This document shows, in pieces, positions 36,265-43,809 of a stretch of 64,000 nucleotides of DNA (position 1 is the first letter of the stretch; every line of letters starts with the position of its first letter). Source of the DNA: Bradyrhizobium iriomotense (GTDB taxonomy: Bacteria; Pseudomonadota; Alphaproteobacteria; Rhizobiales; Xanthobacteraceae). The notes beneath the pieces were generated by a model that was given only the letters and a program-made list of their open reading frames with translations, did not search any database and was not told the origin of the DNA. The translations under genes and the position numbers were made by a program. The stretch lies in NCBI RefSeq assembly GCF_018130765.1, contig NZ_JAFCJZ010000006.1, positions 62,001 to 126,000 of the forward strand, read 5' to 3'.

Positions 36265-36570
36265 TCAGGCCGCCTTGGGCTTGTTCACCGTCTCGATGCG
36301 ATCGAGTGCTTTGCCCAGATCGCGCTTGGCGATCTGGATGTCGTAATCGTTCTGAAGATTGAGCCAAAGCTCGGCGGTCGTGCCGAGCGCCTTGGCAAGC
36401 CGAAGTGCGGTGTCGGCGGTGATTCCGGTCTGCTCACTCGCAATCCGCTCGATACGCGTACGCGGCAGGCCGCATATCTTGGCGAGCGCGCCGGCGGACG
36501 TGTCCAGCGGGATCAGAAAATCCTCCCGCAGAACCTCACCAGGATGCATGGGCTTGAGCTTTCTCGCCAT
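36265..36570 (-). CDS. higA: HigA-type antitoxin
   Basis: This 101-residue DNA-binding antitoxin has an XRE-type helix-turn-helix. The HigA start MHPGEVLREDFLIPL is at residues 8-22; TSAGALAKICGLPRTRIERIASEQTGITADTALRLAKALGTT holds the recognition helix, and AELWLNLQNDYDIQIAK is the usual HigA end. It is the second gene of a toxin-first pair, 12 bases behind the toxin gene, which is the HigBA order. It should bind the operators upstream of higB. Confidence 0.94.
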   Translation of the reverse strand: MARKLKPMHPGEVLREDFLIPLDTSAGALAKICGLPRTRIERIASEQTGITADTALRLAKALGTTAELWLNLQNDYDIQIAKRDLGKALDRIETVNKPKAA

Positions 36571-36582
36571 CTTCTCGCTCTC

Positions 36583-36864
36583 TTAGTGATAGTCCACGAT
36601 CTCGACCTCGGTGGGGCCTTCCGCAGTCCAGATAAAACACACTCGGAGCTGATCGTTGATCCGGATCGAGTGCTGCCCCTTGCGATCGCCTGCCAAAGCC
36701 TCAAGACGGTTGCCGGGCGGTGCCCTTAAGTCGCCGAGTTCGGCTGCAGCGTGAAGATAGCGCAATTTCCGGCGCGCAACCTTCACGAGGTCAGCCGGAA
36801 AGCCTTTGGGACTTTCGCCGTTAAAGACCGCTTCAGTTGTTTTGTCCCGAAACGTCCTGATCAC
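36583..36864 (-). CDS. higB: HigB-type RelE-fold toxin
   Basis: This 93-residue ribosome-dependent mRNA interferase of the RelE/HigB family begins MIRTFRDKTTEAVFNGESPKGFP. KVARRKLRYLHAAAELGDLRAPPGNRLEAL in the middle and HSIRINDQLRVCFIW near the C-terminus match the HigB group; basic residues Arg and Lys in the latter form the usual active site. The toxin is predicted to cut translated mRNA when HigA is lost. It is the promoter-proximal gene, so the pair is controlled from the twin palindromes just upstream. Confidence 0.94.
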   Translation of the reverse strand: MIRTFRDKTTEAVFNGESPKGFPADLVKVARRKLRYLHAAAELGDLRAPPGNRLEALAGDRKGQHSIRINDQLRVCFIWTAEGPTEVEIVDYH

Positions 36865-36872
36865 TGAAGCAG

Positions 36873-36924
36873 TGTATCATTGTCTGATACATGTGAAAAG
36901 GGAAATGTATCAATACGTGATACA
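36873..36924 (-). promoter_or_regulatory. Twin HigA operator palindromes
   Basis: Two copies of TGTATCA-N5-TGATACA occur at 36873-36891 and 36906-36924. The centres are 33 bases apart, about three helical turns, so two antitoxin dimers could bind one face of the DNA. They lie 9-60 bases upstream of higB, where the promoter must be. The arms are perfect in both copies. Confidence 0.88.
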
Positions 36925-36934
36925 TCTCCAGGAC

Positions 36935-37702
36935 CTACCCCTCCACATTCGCCTTCATCGCCACCTCGAACTTGTCGACGAACTCGGCGAGCTCGTCGGC
37001 GCCGAGATCGCTGACGGCCCAGAAGTTCAGGCCGCGGTTGCCCCAGCGGCGGCAGTTGAAGCCCTGCATGGTCTGGGTCTTTGGTGGCCGGTGCTCGGTG
37101 CTCGCGGTTTGCGACACGAACAGATTGATCACGTGCTGCCGGCGCCGGTAGACCACGGCGCCGATGGCGCGGGCATCGATATAGTCGAGCCGGCCGCCGA
37201 CCAGCGTAAAGCCCTGCGCTGTGAGGTCGATCACGGGCGGGGCGACGTCGAGCTTGCCGTTGAACCAGGGCTTGACGGTGTGCTGATCGGTCGAGACCAC
37301 GTCGGTGAGGTGGCCGGCCTGGAGCGAGCGCAGATGCGCGGAAACGACCTCCGACAGGATGCGCTGCTGGTCGTCCTGGCGCAGTACCACCGCGACGACG
37401 CCGGAGGCGGCGAGCGCGGAGACCGCCGAGCCCATCGCAAAGCCGCGCAGCACGGCGCGGCGGCTCGGCTGCTGGCGCTGCGGCTGAGGCAGTGAGGCTT
37501 CGATGCGCGCGCGCAAGGCCGCCGGCGCGGTGTAGCGCAGATCGGTATCTGCTAGCACGCGCTGCATCTCGCGCTGTGCCGCAAGCTCCGCCGCGCAGGC
37601 CGGGCAGCTCGCGATATGCGCTTCGACCTCGCGCGCGTGGCCGGCGTCGAGCTCGTTGTCGAGCAGCGCGTGAAGCAGGATCCTCGCTTCGTCGCAGGTC
37701 AT
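36935..37702 (-). CDS. Anti-sigma factor, membrane-anchored zinc-finger type
   Basis: This is a 255-residue regulator. The N-terminal ZAS-like domain has CDEARILLHALLDNELD and the HIASCPAC motif (H-x3-C-x2-C) near residues 28-35. After an Arg-rich stretch (SRRAVLRGFAMG) there is one membrane span near residues 90-107, then a periplasmic domain of about 145 residues. It should hold the partner sigma factor inactive at the membrane until a periplasmic signal acts. The start overlaps the sigma gene stop by four bases (ATGA), the usual layout of such pairs. Confidence 0.9.
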   Translation of the reverse strand: MTCDEARILLHALLDNELDAGHAREVEAHIASCPACAAELAAQREMQRVLADTDLRYTAPAALRARIEASLPQPQRQQPSRRAVLRGFAMGSAVSALAASGVVAVVLRQDDQQRILSEVVSAHLRSLQAGHLTDVVSTDQHTVKPWFNGKLDVAPPVIDLTAQGFTLVGGRLDYIDARAIGAVVYRRRQHVINLFVSQTASTEHRPPKTQTMQGFNCRRWGNRGLNFWAVSDLGADELAEFVDKFEVAMKANVEG

Positions 37703-38247
37703 TTCGCTTGCTCCTCTTCCGCCGTCCAGGCTGCGCGCAGCATGGCGCGGGCGCGGGCGAGGCGGGACATCACGGTGCCGACGGGAACGCCGACGGCCTC
37801 GGCGATTTCACGATAGGACAGGTTGTTGATCTCGCGCAGCACGAAGGTTTCCTTAAAGGGTTCGGCGAGCGCGTCGATCAGCTTGCGGATCGCGCCGGCA
37901 TCGCGGCTGCGCAGCACTTCGGTCTCGGGGCTCGCCTCGGTCTCCTGCCAGAGCGGCGTCTGCTCGTCTGCGCCGGGCGTGTCCTCGATTGCGCTCGGCC
38001 GGTGCGCGCGCCGCGCATATTCGGCGTTGCAGACGTTGCGCAGGATGGCGAACAGCCAGGGTTTCATCGCCGGGCCGCGGTAGCTGTCGAAATGCTTCAG
38101 CGCGCGCAGATAGCACTCCTGCACCGCGTCCTCGGCGTCGGAGGCATCGCGCAGCAGGTAGCGCGCGAGCGTGTAGACGTCGTCGAGATAGGGCAGCGCC
38201 GCCTCGCGGAAGCGTTGCGCCTTCTGCACATCGTCGGTGGCGGGCAT
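37699..38247 (-). CDS. ECF-type RNA polymerase sigma factor
   Basis: This 182-residue sigma-70 relative has only regions 2 and 4. Region 2 includes LARYLLRDASDAEDAVQECYLRALKHFDSYRG and the WLFAILRNVC segment. Region 4 includes FKETFVLREINNLSYREIAEAVGVPVGTVMSRLARARAML with its helix-turn-helix. I choose the ATG at 38247, which has GAGGAG just upstream; a reading from 38397 adds 50 residues that overlap the cupredoxin gene and do not look like sigma sequence. It forms an operon with the anti-sigma gene and probably with the cupredoxin and phosphoesterase genes ahead of it. Confidence 0.93.
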   Translation of the reverse strand: MPATDDVQKAQRFREAALPYLDDVYTLARYLLRDASDAEDAVQECYLRALKHFDSYRGPAMKPWLFAILRNVCNAEYARRAHRPSAIEDTPGADEQTPLWQETEASPETEVLRSRDAGAIRKLIDALAEPFKETFVLREINNLSYREIAEAVGVPVGTVMSRLARARAMLRAAWTAEEEQAK

Positions 38248-38389
38248 CGCTCCTCGCTTTGCCTCTTGTTCTGCCTGCGGCTTCGTTTCGTCTCTGTTCG
38301 TCTTGCCCGGGTGTGTGACCGCGGGCACACGAGCCCGGCCGGCGTGGGACCACCGGCCGGGCAAGACGTTGATGCCTTGGTTGAAGACG

Positions 38390-38725
38390 TTACTCAACCT
38401 TGATCATCCCCGTCATGTGCGGGTGCAACGAACAAAAATATTTGTAGTCGCCCGCGTTGGTGAAGGTGAAGGAGAACTTGTCGTCGGTGTCCAGGGTCTT
38501 GGACCTGAACTTGCCGGCCGACACGATGGTGTGCGGGATATCGTCCCGGTTGGTCCAGGTCACGGTGGTGCCGGCCTTGATCTTGAGCTCGGCCGGCTGG
38601 AACACGAAATTGTCGATATGGATTTCCATGTCATCGGCGCGGGCTTTTGTTGCGGGCAACAGGATGGCCGCGGCCAGAGCGAGACCGAAATCGACACCGA
38701 AGTCGCGGCGATTGAGAGTTTTCAT
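38390..38725 (-). CDS. Periplasmic cupredoxin (amicyanin/pseudoazurin-like)
   Basis: This 111-residue blue-copper-type protein has an N-terminal signal with a twin Arg (MKTLNRRDFGVDFGLALAAAILLPATKARA), probably Tat-exported. The copper ligands are readable: His in DDIPHTIV near residue 65, and Cys, His and Met in YFCSLHPHMTGMI near 95-107. Such proteins shuttle electrons or hold copper in the periplasm. It lies between the phosphoesterase gene and the ECF sigma gene on the same strand, hinting that metal or redox state feeds this sigma system. Confidence 0.9.
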   Translation of the reverse strand: MKTLNRRDFGVDFGLALAAAILLPATKARADDMEIHIDNFVFQPAELKIKAGTTVTWTNRDDIPHTIVSAGKFRSKTLDTDDKFSFTFTNAGDYKYFCSLHPHMTGMIKVE

Positions 38726-38744
38726 TGTCAGCTTCCGTTCAGCC

Positions 38745-39689
38745 TTAGCCCTGGAGCGGCGTGTCGATGATCGCGAGCCGCTGCTCGTTCTGCTTGAAGT
38801 TGATGCTGGCTACCCCGAGCATGGAGCGCAGCCTTGCGTCCTCGACCTTCATCGGGCCAGGTGAGGGCGCTGCGCCCGGAGCCGGCTGCGGGAAGGCGGT
38901 CGAGCGCGCGGTGTGGAAGGTGACGTTGCCCTCGACTTTCTGCATCACCTGGTGGATGTGCCCATTCAGCACGGTGACCGAGCCAAAACCCTTGACGTGT
39001 TCGAGCGCGCGGCCGCCGTCCTCGGTGCCCCAGCCCCATTCGGGATAGACGGTCCAGAGCGGGATGTGGGCGAACAGCACGATCGGCGTCGATTTCGACT
39101 TGCCGCGCAGGTCGTCCTCGAGCCAGGCGAGTTGCTCGGCGCCGAGATTGCCGAGACCGCCGGCCTTGAGGTCGACGACGTTGACGAGGCCGACGAAGTG
39201 CACGCCGCCGGCGTCGAACGAGTACCAGCCGTGGCCCTTGGTGCCGCGGCCGTAGCGCTCGCGATAGAGCTTCACCTCCTCGTCGATGAAGTCGTGCTCG
39301 CCGGGGACGTAGTGCACGTCGAGCTTGGTCTGCGAGATGATGCGCTCGGCGTTGTCGAACTCGGCGGCTTTCGACAGATGCGTGATGTCGCCGGTGTGGA
39401 TCATGAACGAGGGCTTTGCCGGCATCGCGTTGATCTTGTTCACGGCCTCCTCCAGCGTGCCGAGCGCGTTGGGATTGGCCGGCTTGTCGAAGCCGACATG
39501 GCTGTCGCTGATCTGGAGGAAGCTCATGCCGGGCGCAGCCGCGGTCGCGGCGTCAGCGGAATCGATGATGCCGAGCGAGCGCGGCACGCCGCCCGTGACG
39601 GTCCAGAGCACCCCGGTGCCGGCCCAGGTCATGCATTCGAGCACCTTACGGCGGCTGACGCCGTCACCCCCGTGATCTTGTCCGCTCAT
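38745..39689 (-). CDS. Tat-exported metallophosphoesterase
   Basis: This 314-residue calcineurin-fold phosphoesterase has a Tat signal (VSRRKVLECMTWAGTGVLW). Metal-binding motifs are in order: ISDSHVGFD (D-x-H), HTGDITH (GD), VPGEHDFID in place of the usual GNHD, HIPLW and LNGHIHQ. GEHD in place of GNHD is a known variant. Both metals should still bind. The substrate is unknown; periplasmic location suggests nucleotides, phospholipid heads or sugar phosphates. It heads an apparent operon with the cupredoxin, ECF sigma and anti-sigma genes. Confidence 0.9.
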   Translation of the reverse strand: MSGQDHGGDGVSRRKVLECMTWAGTGVLWTVTGGVPRSLGIIDSADAATAAAPGMSFLQISDSHVGFDKPANPNALGTLEEAVNKINAMPAKPSFMIHTGDITHLSKAAEFDNAERIISQTKLDVHYVPGEHDFIDEEVKLYRERYGRGTKGHGWYSFDAGGVHFVGLVNVVDLKAGGLGNLGAEQLAWLEDDLRGKSKSTPIVLFAHIPLWTVYPEWGWGTEDGGRALEHVKGFGSVTVLNGHIHQVMQKVEGNVTFHTARSTAFPQPAPGAAPSPGPMKVEDARLRSMLGVASINFKQNEQRLAIIDTPLQG

Positions 39690-40125
39690 CGCGCCTCTCC
39701 ACGTCGCCCGGAATTGGGCTTCGGGGAGGTGATCGGGGCAGGGGGAGGCTTATTCCCGGATGCGATGACGTTTTCGTGAAGGATGTCTCGTGCCGGACGC
39801 GGTGCGACGCGGAGCGTTGCAGTGCGGAGCCGCAGTCCGGTGCTCGCTCACCGCGCCGCGTCCGCGAAACGAGCGTGGCGCGAGGGCGACATGTCGGCCG
39901 TGTTCAAGAACCATCACCGCGCATTGCTCCGGCATCCCCGTGGGGAATGCCGTGGTCCCTCCAACGTTTCTGACTTGTGTGTCAGAAACCAACCCATCGT
40001 CATGGAGCCATTGAACTCTATTTCGGGAAAATTAGGAACTGCCCGAGATCGATTGCATTCAAGCGTTGCTGAGTCATCTAACGATTGGTGCTCTTGGCAT
40101 TCGCAAAATCACAGAGGAGTTGATG
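39690..40125. other. Intergenic region with candidate ECF promoter
   Basis: This 436-base gap separates the phosphoesterase operon (minus) from the small secreted protein gene (plus). On the minus strand, GGGAATAA at 39757-39750 is the kind of -35 element ECF sigma factors use, about 60 bases before the phosphoesterase start; the matching -10 is unclear. The right half (39960-40125) is more AT-rich than the rest of the window. An inverted repeat TTTCTGACTTGTGTGTCAGAAA is split as TTTCTGAC (39966-39973) and GTCAGAAA (39980-39987). I see no supportable gene. Confidence 0.45.
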
Positions 40126-40437
40126 ATGACGAGACTTGCGATCCTTGCGGCAGGCGTATCATTGTTTGCAGTCTCTTGCCCGAGCTATGCGGCAGACCAC
40201 CTGTTCACCGCCGTGGCTGCCGGCGGGCTGTCGGCGACGAGCCAACCATTCGTGAATGGGACCAATAATCCGGGGCGATCGGGTGATGACGTCCCAGGTC
40301 AAGGCAGCGTGTTTCAGGGCGAGGATCACACCGTCCCGGCAACGGATACGACGACCGGGGTGAAGGCTCTTAAGACACCTCCGCCGGCGTTGAGCGGGAC
40401 GAAGACTGTGCCCACAGGCAGCCCTTTGGTGCCCTAA
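40126..40437 (+). CDS. Small secreted protein, unknown
   Basis: This is a 103-residue protein. A signal peptide (MTRLAILAAGVSLFAVSCPSYAA) is followed by about 80 mature residues rich in Gly, Thr, Pro and Ser with no Cys, for example GTNNPGRSGDDVPGQG and a Pro-rich end. It appears unstructured. GAGGAG six bases before the ATG at 40126 is a good ribosome site; an ATG three bases earlier is also possible. I know of no family. It stands about 170 bases before a MacAB-type export system on the same strand, so it could be a partner or cargo, but that is inference. Confidence 0.62.
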   Translation: MTRLAILAAGVSLFAVSCPSYAADHLFTAVAAGGLSATSQPFVNGTNNPGRSGDDVPGQGSVFQGEDHTVPATDTTTGVKALKTPPPALSGTKTVPTGSPLVP

Positions 40438-40626
40438 TCCAGCCGACTGCGATCGCTTCGGATCGCGCCAAGACGGCGCGATCAGCCTTAAGTCTTCTGG
40501 TCTGATCGCGCCGCCTGCAGCATCGCCAACGAGGGGGCAACGTTCAGCGTGGAGCGCCGCAAGAGCTAATGCGGCGAGATTAACATTCGCACGGACAATC
40601 AACCGAGTTTGCCTCGAAGCCTTCTG

Positions 40627-41799
40627 ATGCGCGCAGCACTGGGAGGCGCTGCGATTGCTGTTGCGTATCCGCTGTGGGCGCCCGATAGCCCGGTCTCAGC
40701 AATCGGGAATGACGGTGACAATCTGCGCTATGTCAGTATCACGCGCGATAACGTTGTTCAGAACGTCACTGCTGCTGGAACGCTCGAAGCCGTGGATACC
40801 GTCGAGGTCAGCTCACAGCTGTCGGGTCAGGTCGCCAAACTGATGGCTGACTACAATTCCCGCGTTCGCGCCGGCGAACCGCTTGCGGCGCTTGACAGCG
40901 CGACCTTTGAAGTCCTGCTCAAGGAAGCGGAGGCTGCACTCGCGGTCGCGCTGGCACAATACGAGGAGGCGAAGGCAGCCGTCGAGGGCACACAAGCACA
41001 CCACGATGATGCCTTGCGAGATCTTCAGATCAAGACCGCGCTCAGCAAGACCGGCAGTGTTTCCCAGCGCGAGGCCGAGCGGGCAGAGATGACGGCACGC
41101 GCGAGCGCAGCGGAATTGTCCGCAACCAGGGCGCGCGAGCAGGTGCGCGCGGCCGGGGTAATGGCTGCGCGGGCTTCTCTCGAACGGGCTCGGCTTGACC
41201 TTGAAAGAAGCACCATCAAGTCACCGATCGACGGGGTCGTCATTCGGCGCAGCGTCGAGCTTGGCCAGACGCTGGCTGCAAGCCTGCAGGCGCCGACACT
41301 CTTCACCATCGCGCGTGATCTTTCGGACATGCGCGTCAATGCATTCGTCAGCGAGGCCGATATCGGTGCGGTGCGAACCGGGCAGCGTGTTTTTTTCGGC
41401 ATCGATTCCTATCCAGGTCGCGCGTTCGAGGGGCGCGTGCTCGAGCTTCGGAAGGCAGCACGAATGGTACAAAACGTCGTGACTTACACTGTGATGATTT
41501 CGGCGCCCAATCCGGACGATTTGCTGCTTCCGGGAATGACTGCCGACGTCCGCATCCTGGTTCAAGAGCATCAAGATGCGATGGTAGTGCCCAACGCTGC
41601 GCTGAACTTCCGTCCGACCCGGGCGGGCGGAAACAACAGTTCGCCCGGTCAGGGGGTGATCTGGGTCCGCTCGAAATCGGGTCAATTGGCTCCAGCCACG
41701 GTGTCACTCGGTGCGACCGGAGATTCGCTCACTGAGATCCAGTCGCCAGACGTCAAGATAGGGGAACAGGTTGCCGTCAGTTATCGGAGTAAACCCTAG
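40627..41799 (+). CDS. MacA/HlyD-type periplasmic adaptor subunit
   Basis: This is a 390-residue membrane-fusion protein. After an N-terminal anchor (AALGGAAIAVAYPLW) it shows the split lipoyl domain (VSSQLSGQVAKLMADYNSRVRAGEPLAALD, then LERSTIKSPIDGVVIRRSVELGQTLAASL), a long coiled-coil hairpin at about residues 95-195, and a beta-barrel domain. This is the MacA layout. A TTG at 40609 would extend it by six residues; neither start has a strong ribosome site. It is followed by an ATPase and a permease gene, so the three make an ABC-type exporter; an outer-membrane TolC partner is not encoded here. Confidence 0.88.
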   Translation: MRAALGGAAIAVAYPLWAPDSPVSAIGNDGDNLRYVSITRDNVVQNVTAAGTLEAVDTVEVSSQLSGQVAKLMADYNSRVRAGEPLAALDSATFEVLLKEAEAALAVALAQYEEAKAAVEGTQAHHDDALRDLQIKTALSKTGSVSQREAERAEMTARASAAELSATRAREQVRAAGVMAARASLERARLDLERSTIKSPIDGVVIRRSVELGQTLAASLQAPTLFTIARDLSDMRVNAFVSEADIGAVRTGQRVFFGIDSYPGRAFEGRVLELRKAARMVQNVVTYTVMISAPNPDDLLLPGMTADVRILVQEHQDAMVVPNAALNFRPTRAGGNNSSPGQGVIWVRSKSGQLAPATVSLGATGDSLTEIQSPDVKIGEQVAVSYRSKP

Positions 41800-41825
41800 A
41801 TTGGAGCCGGTTGGCCGGTTAGCGC

Positions 41826-42500
41826 ATGCGATCGCTCGTCACCCTCGACCATATCCACAAGCAACACCGGCTCGGTGACCAGATTGTTCACGCATTGCTT
41901 GACGTAAGCCTGAAGATCGATCGCGGAGAGTTCGTTGCGATCATGGGCCCGTCGGGATCGGGAAAATCGACATTGCTTTCGATCCTCGGTTGCCTCGATC
42001 ATCCTTCACGCGGGCGCTATCTTCTCGATGACGAAGATGTCTTCGTTCAATCGAAGGTTCGCTTGAGCGAACTGCGAAACCGGCGCATCGGGTTCATCTT
42101 TCAAAACTTCAACTTGCTGCCTCGGCTGACCGCGCTCGAGAACGTCGGCTTGCCGCTGTTCTACCGGCGCGAGCCGCTGCGGAATCCGACCGCGCGGGCA
42201 CGCGCTGCGCTCGAGCAGGTGGGGCTGGGCGGCCGAATGCACCATGTGCCCGCCCAGCTTTCGGGGGGTGAGCAGCAGCGCGTTGCCGTCGCGCGTGCGA
42301 TCGTCAACGGCCCCGACCTTCTCCTGGCCGACGAACCGACCGGGGCACTGGACACGAGCACGCGCGATGCCATTCTCGCGCTTCTTGGCGAACTGCAGTG
42401 CGCAGGTCTCACGGTCGTGCTTGTGACCCACGATTCCGAGGTCGCGGCGTGCGCGTGGCGCACGATCAGGCTGCGGGACGGTGCAATTGTCGGTAACTAG
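41826..42500 (+). CDS. MacB-type ABC exporter, ATP-binding protein
   Basis: This 224-residue ATPase belongs to the LolD/MacB group. Walker A is GPSGSGKST at residues 41-49; [18 protein letters not shown] holds the Q-loop, [15 protein letters not shown] is the signature, [12 protein letters not shown] is Walker B and VTHDSEVA holds the switch His. It pairs with the permease gene 22 bases downstream. In MacB itself the two are fused; here they are separate, as in several peptide and bacteriocin self-protection exporters. Confidence 0.93.
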   Translation: MRSLVTLDHIHKQHRLGDQIVHALLDVSLKIDRGEFVAIMGPSGSGKSTLLSILGCLDHPSRGRYLLDDEDVFVQSKVRLSELRNRRIGFIFQNFNLLPRLTALENVGLPLFYRREPLRNPTARARAALEQVGLGGRMHHVPAQLSGGEQQRVAVARAIVNGPDLLLADEPTGALDTSTRDAILALLGELQCAGLTVVLVTHDSEVAACAWRTIRLRDGAIVGN

Positions 42501-42522
42501 GGATAGGACGTGATGGTACCTC

Positions 42523-43782
42523 ATGAGCTTTGACCGGCGTGAGGCTTCAATGCGAACATTCAGTTATATCTATCTGGCGTTTCGGTCGGTGCGTGCGCAC
42601 ATATTGCGCTCCATTCTCGCAGTGACCGGCATTGTCATCGGTGTCGCTGCTGTCCTGATCGTGGTCGCGGTGGCGGAGGGGGCGCGGGCCGAGATTTCGC
42701 GCCAGATCAACTCGCTTGGATCAAATCTGCTGCTCGTGCAACCTGGCGCGCAAGTCGCGCAGGGCGTACGACAGCAGGCTGGTACCATCCTTTCGCTCAC
42801 GGCGGGCGATGCAATCGCTGTCGCTCGCGGGGTGCCCGAGGTTGTCGTCGCGGCACCATTCGTCGGTGAGCAGAAGACGACGATATCAGGAGACCTGAAC
42901 TGGTCGACGCTTGTTGCCGGCGTGACGCCCGGTTTTTTTGAAGCGCGCGAGTGGAGGCTGGCAGAAGGTCAGCTGTTCAACGACGACCAAGTCGCATTGG
43001 CTGCAAAAATAGCCGTCATTGGTCGTACCGTCGCGCGTGAGCTGTTCCGGGGCAGTGACCCACTTGGTCGTTTCGTTCGGATCGAACGCTCGTCCTATCT
43101 CGTGATCGGGACGCTCGCCGAGAAGGGGCAGGATTTTACGGGCCGAGACCAGGATGACGTCATGTTCATTCCGCTGTCGTCGGCGAGAATCTTCACCATC
43201 GGACGCAGTCAGGCCAATCTCGATGTCGTGCATTCGATTCTGGTGAAGACTGAATCCGCTCAGTCGATGCCTGCGGCAGAAACTGCGATTGCGCGCGTCC
43301 TGCGGCAACGTCACAAGATTGTCGGGCGCAAGGCCGACGATTTCCGGATTCAGAATCTCATTCAGGTCGCCCAGACTCGTGACCGAGCCTATCGCCAGTT
43401 CACGTTGCTGGTGTCCACGCTTGCAGGAATCTCATTGCTGGTCGGCGGCATTGGGGTGATGAACATCATGCTCGTGTCGGTGACCGAACGGATCAATGAA
43501 ATAGGTATTCGACTGGCATTCGGCGCCCGACCACAGGACATCCGTCGACAGTTTCTGTTGGAAGCGGTGCTGCTCTGCACGATCGGCGGTTTGTTGGGAT
43601 TGATCGTTGGCTATGCCTGCGCGCGCGTGGTCCCTTGGGCGCTGGGTTGGCCGATCGAGTTCAACGAAGCGATGGCGCTGATCGCGGTCGCCTGCTCAAG
43701 TCTCGTCGGGACCGTCTTCGGTCTGCTGCCCGCTGAGCGGGCTGCGCGTTTGGATCCTGCGGTGGTATTGAGATCTGCGTAA
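42523..43782 (+). CDS. MacB-type ABC exporter, permease protein
   Basis: This 419-residue membrane protein has the MacB/FtsX layout. An N-terminal span (ILRSILAVTGIVIGVAAVLIVVAVAEGA) is followed by a periplasmic MacB_PCD domain of about 210 residues, beginning ISRQINSLGSNLLLVQPG. Three C-terminal spans follow, starting LLVSTLAGISLLVGGIGVMNIMLVSVTERINEIGIRLAFGA, which is the FtsX signature. Such permeases push substrates from the periplasm outward by a mechanotransmission mechanism. An internal ATG at 42550 is an alternative start. Substrate is unknown; peptides, macrolides or lipoproteins are possible. Confidence 0.93.
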   Translation: MSFDRREASMRTFSYIYLAFRSVRAHILRSILAVTGIVIGVAAVLIVVAVAEGARAEISRQINSLGSNLLLVQPGAQVAQGVRQQAGTILSLTAGDAIAVARGVPEVVVAAPFVGEQKTTISGDLNWSTLVAGVTPGFFEAREWRLAEGQLFNDDQVALAAKIAVIGRTVARELFRGSDPLGRFVRIERSSYLVIGTLAEKGQDFTGRDQDDVMFIPLSSARIFTIGRSQANLDVVHSILVKTESAQSMPAAETAIARVLRQRHKIVGRKADDFRIQNLIQVAQTRDRAYRQFTLLVSTLAGISLLVGGIGVMNIMLVSVTERINEIGIRLAFGARPQDIRRQFLLEAVLLCTIGGLLGLIVGYACARVVPWALGWPIEFNEAMALIAVACSSLVGTVFGLLPAERAARLDPAVVLRSA

Positions 43783-43809
43783 TGGTTCGCGCGGCGGACC
43801 GCGGCGTCC

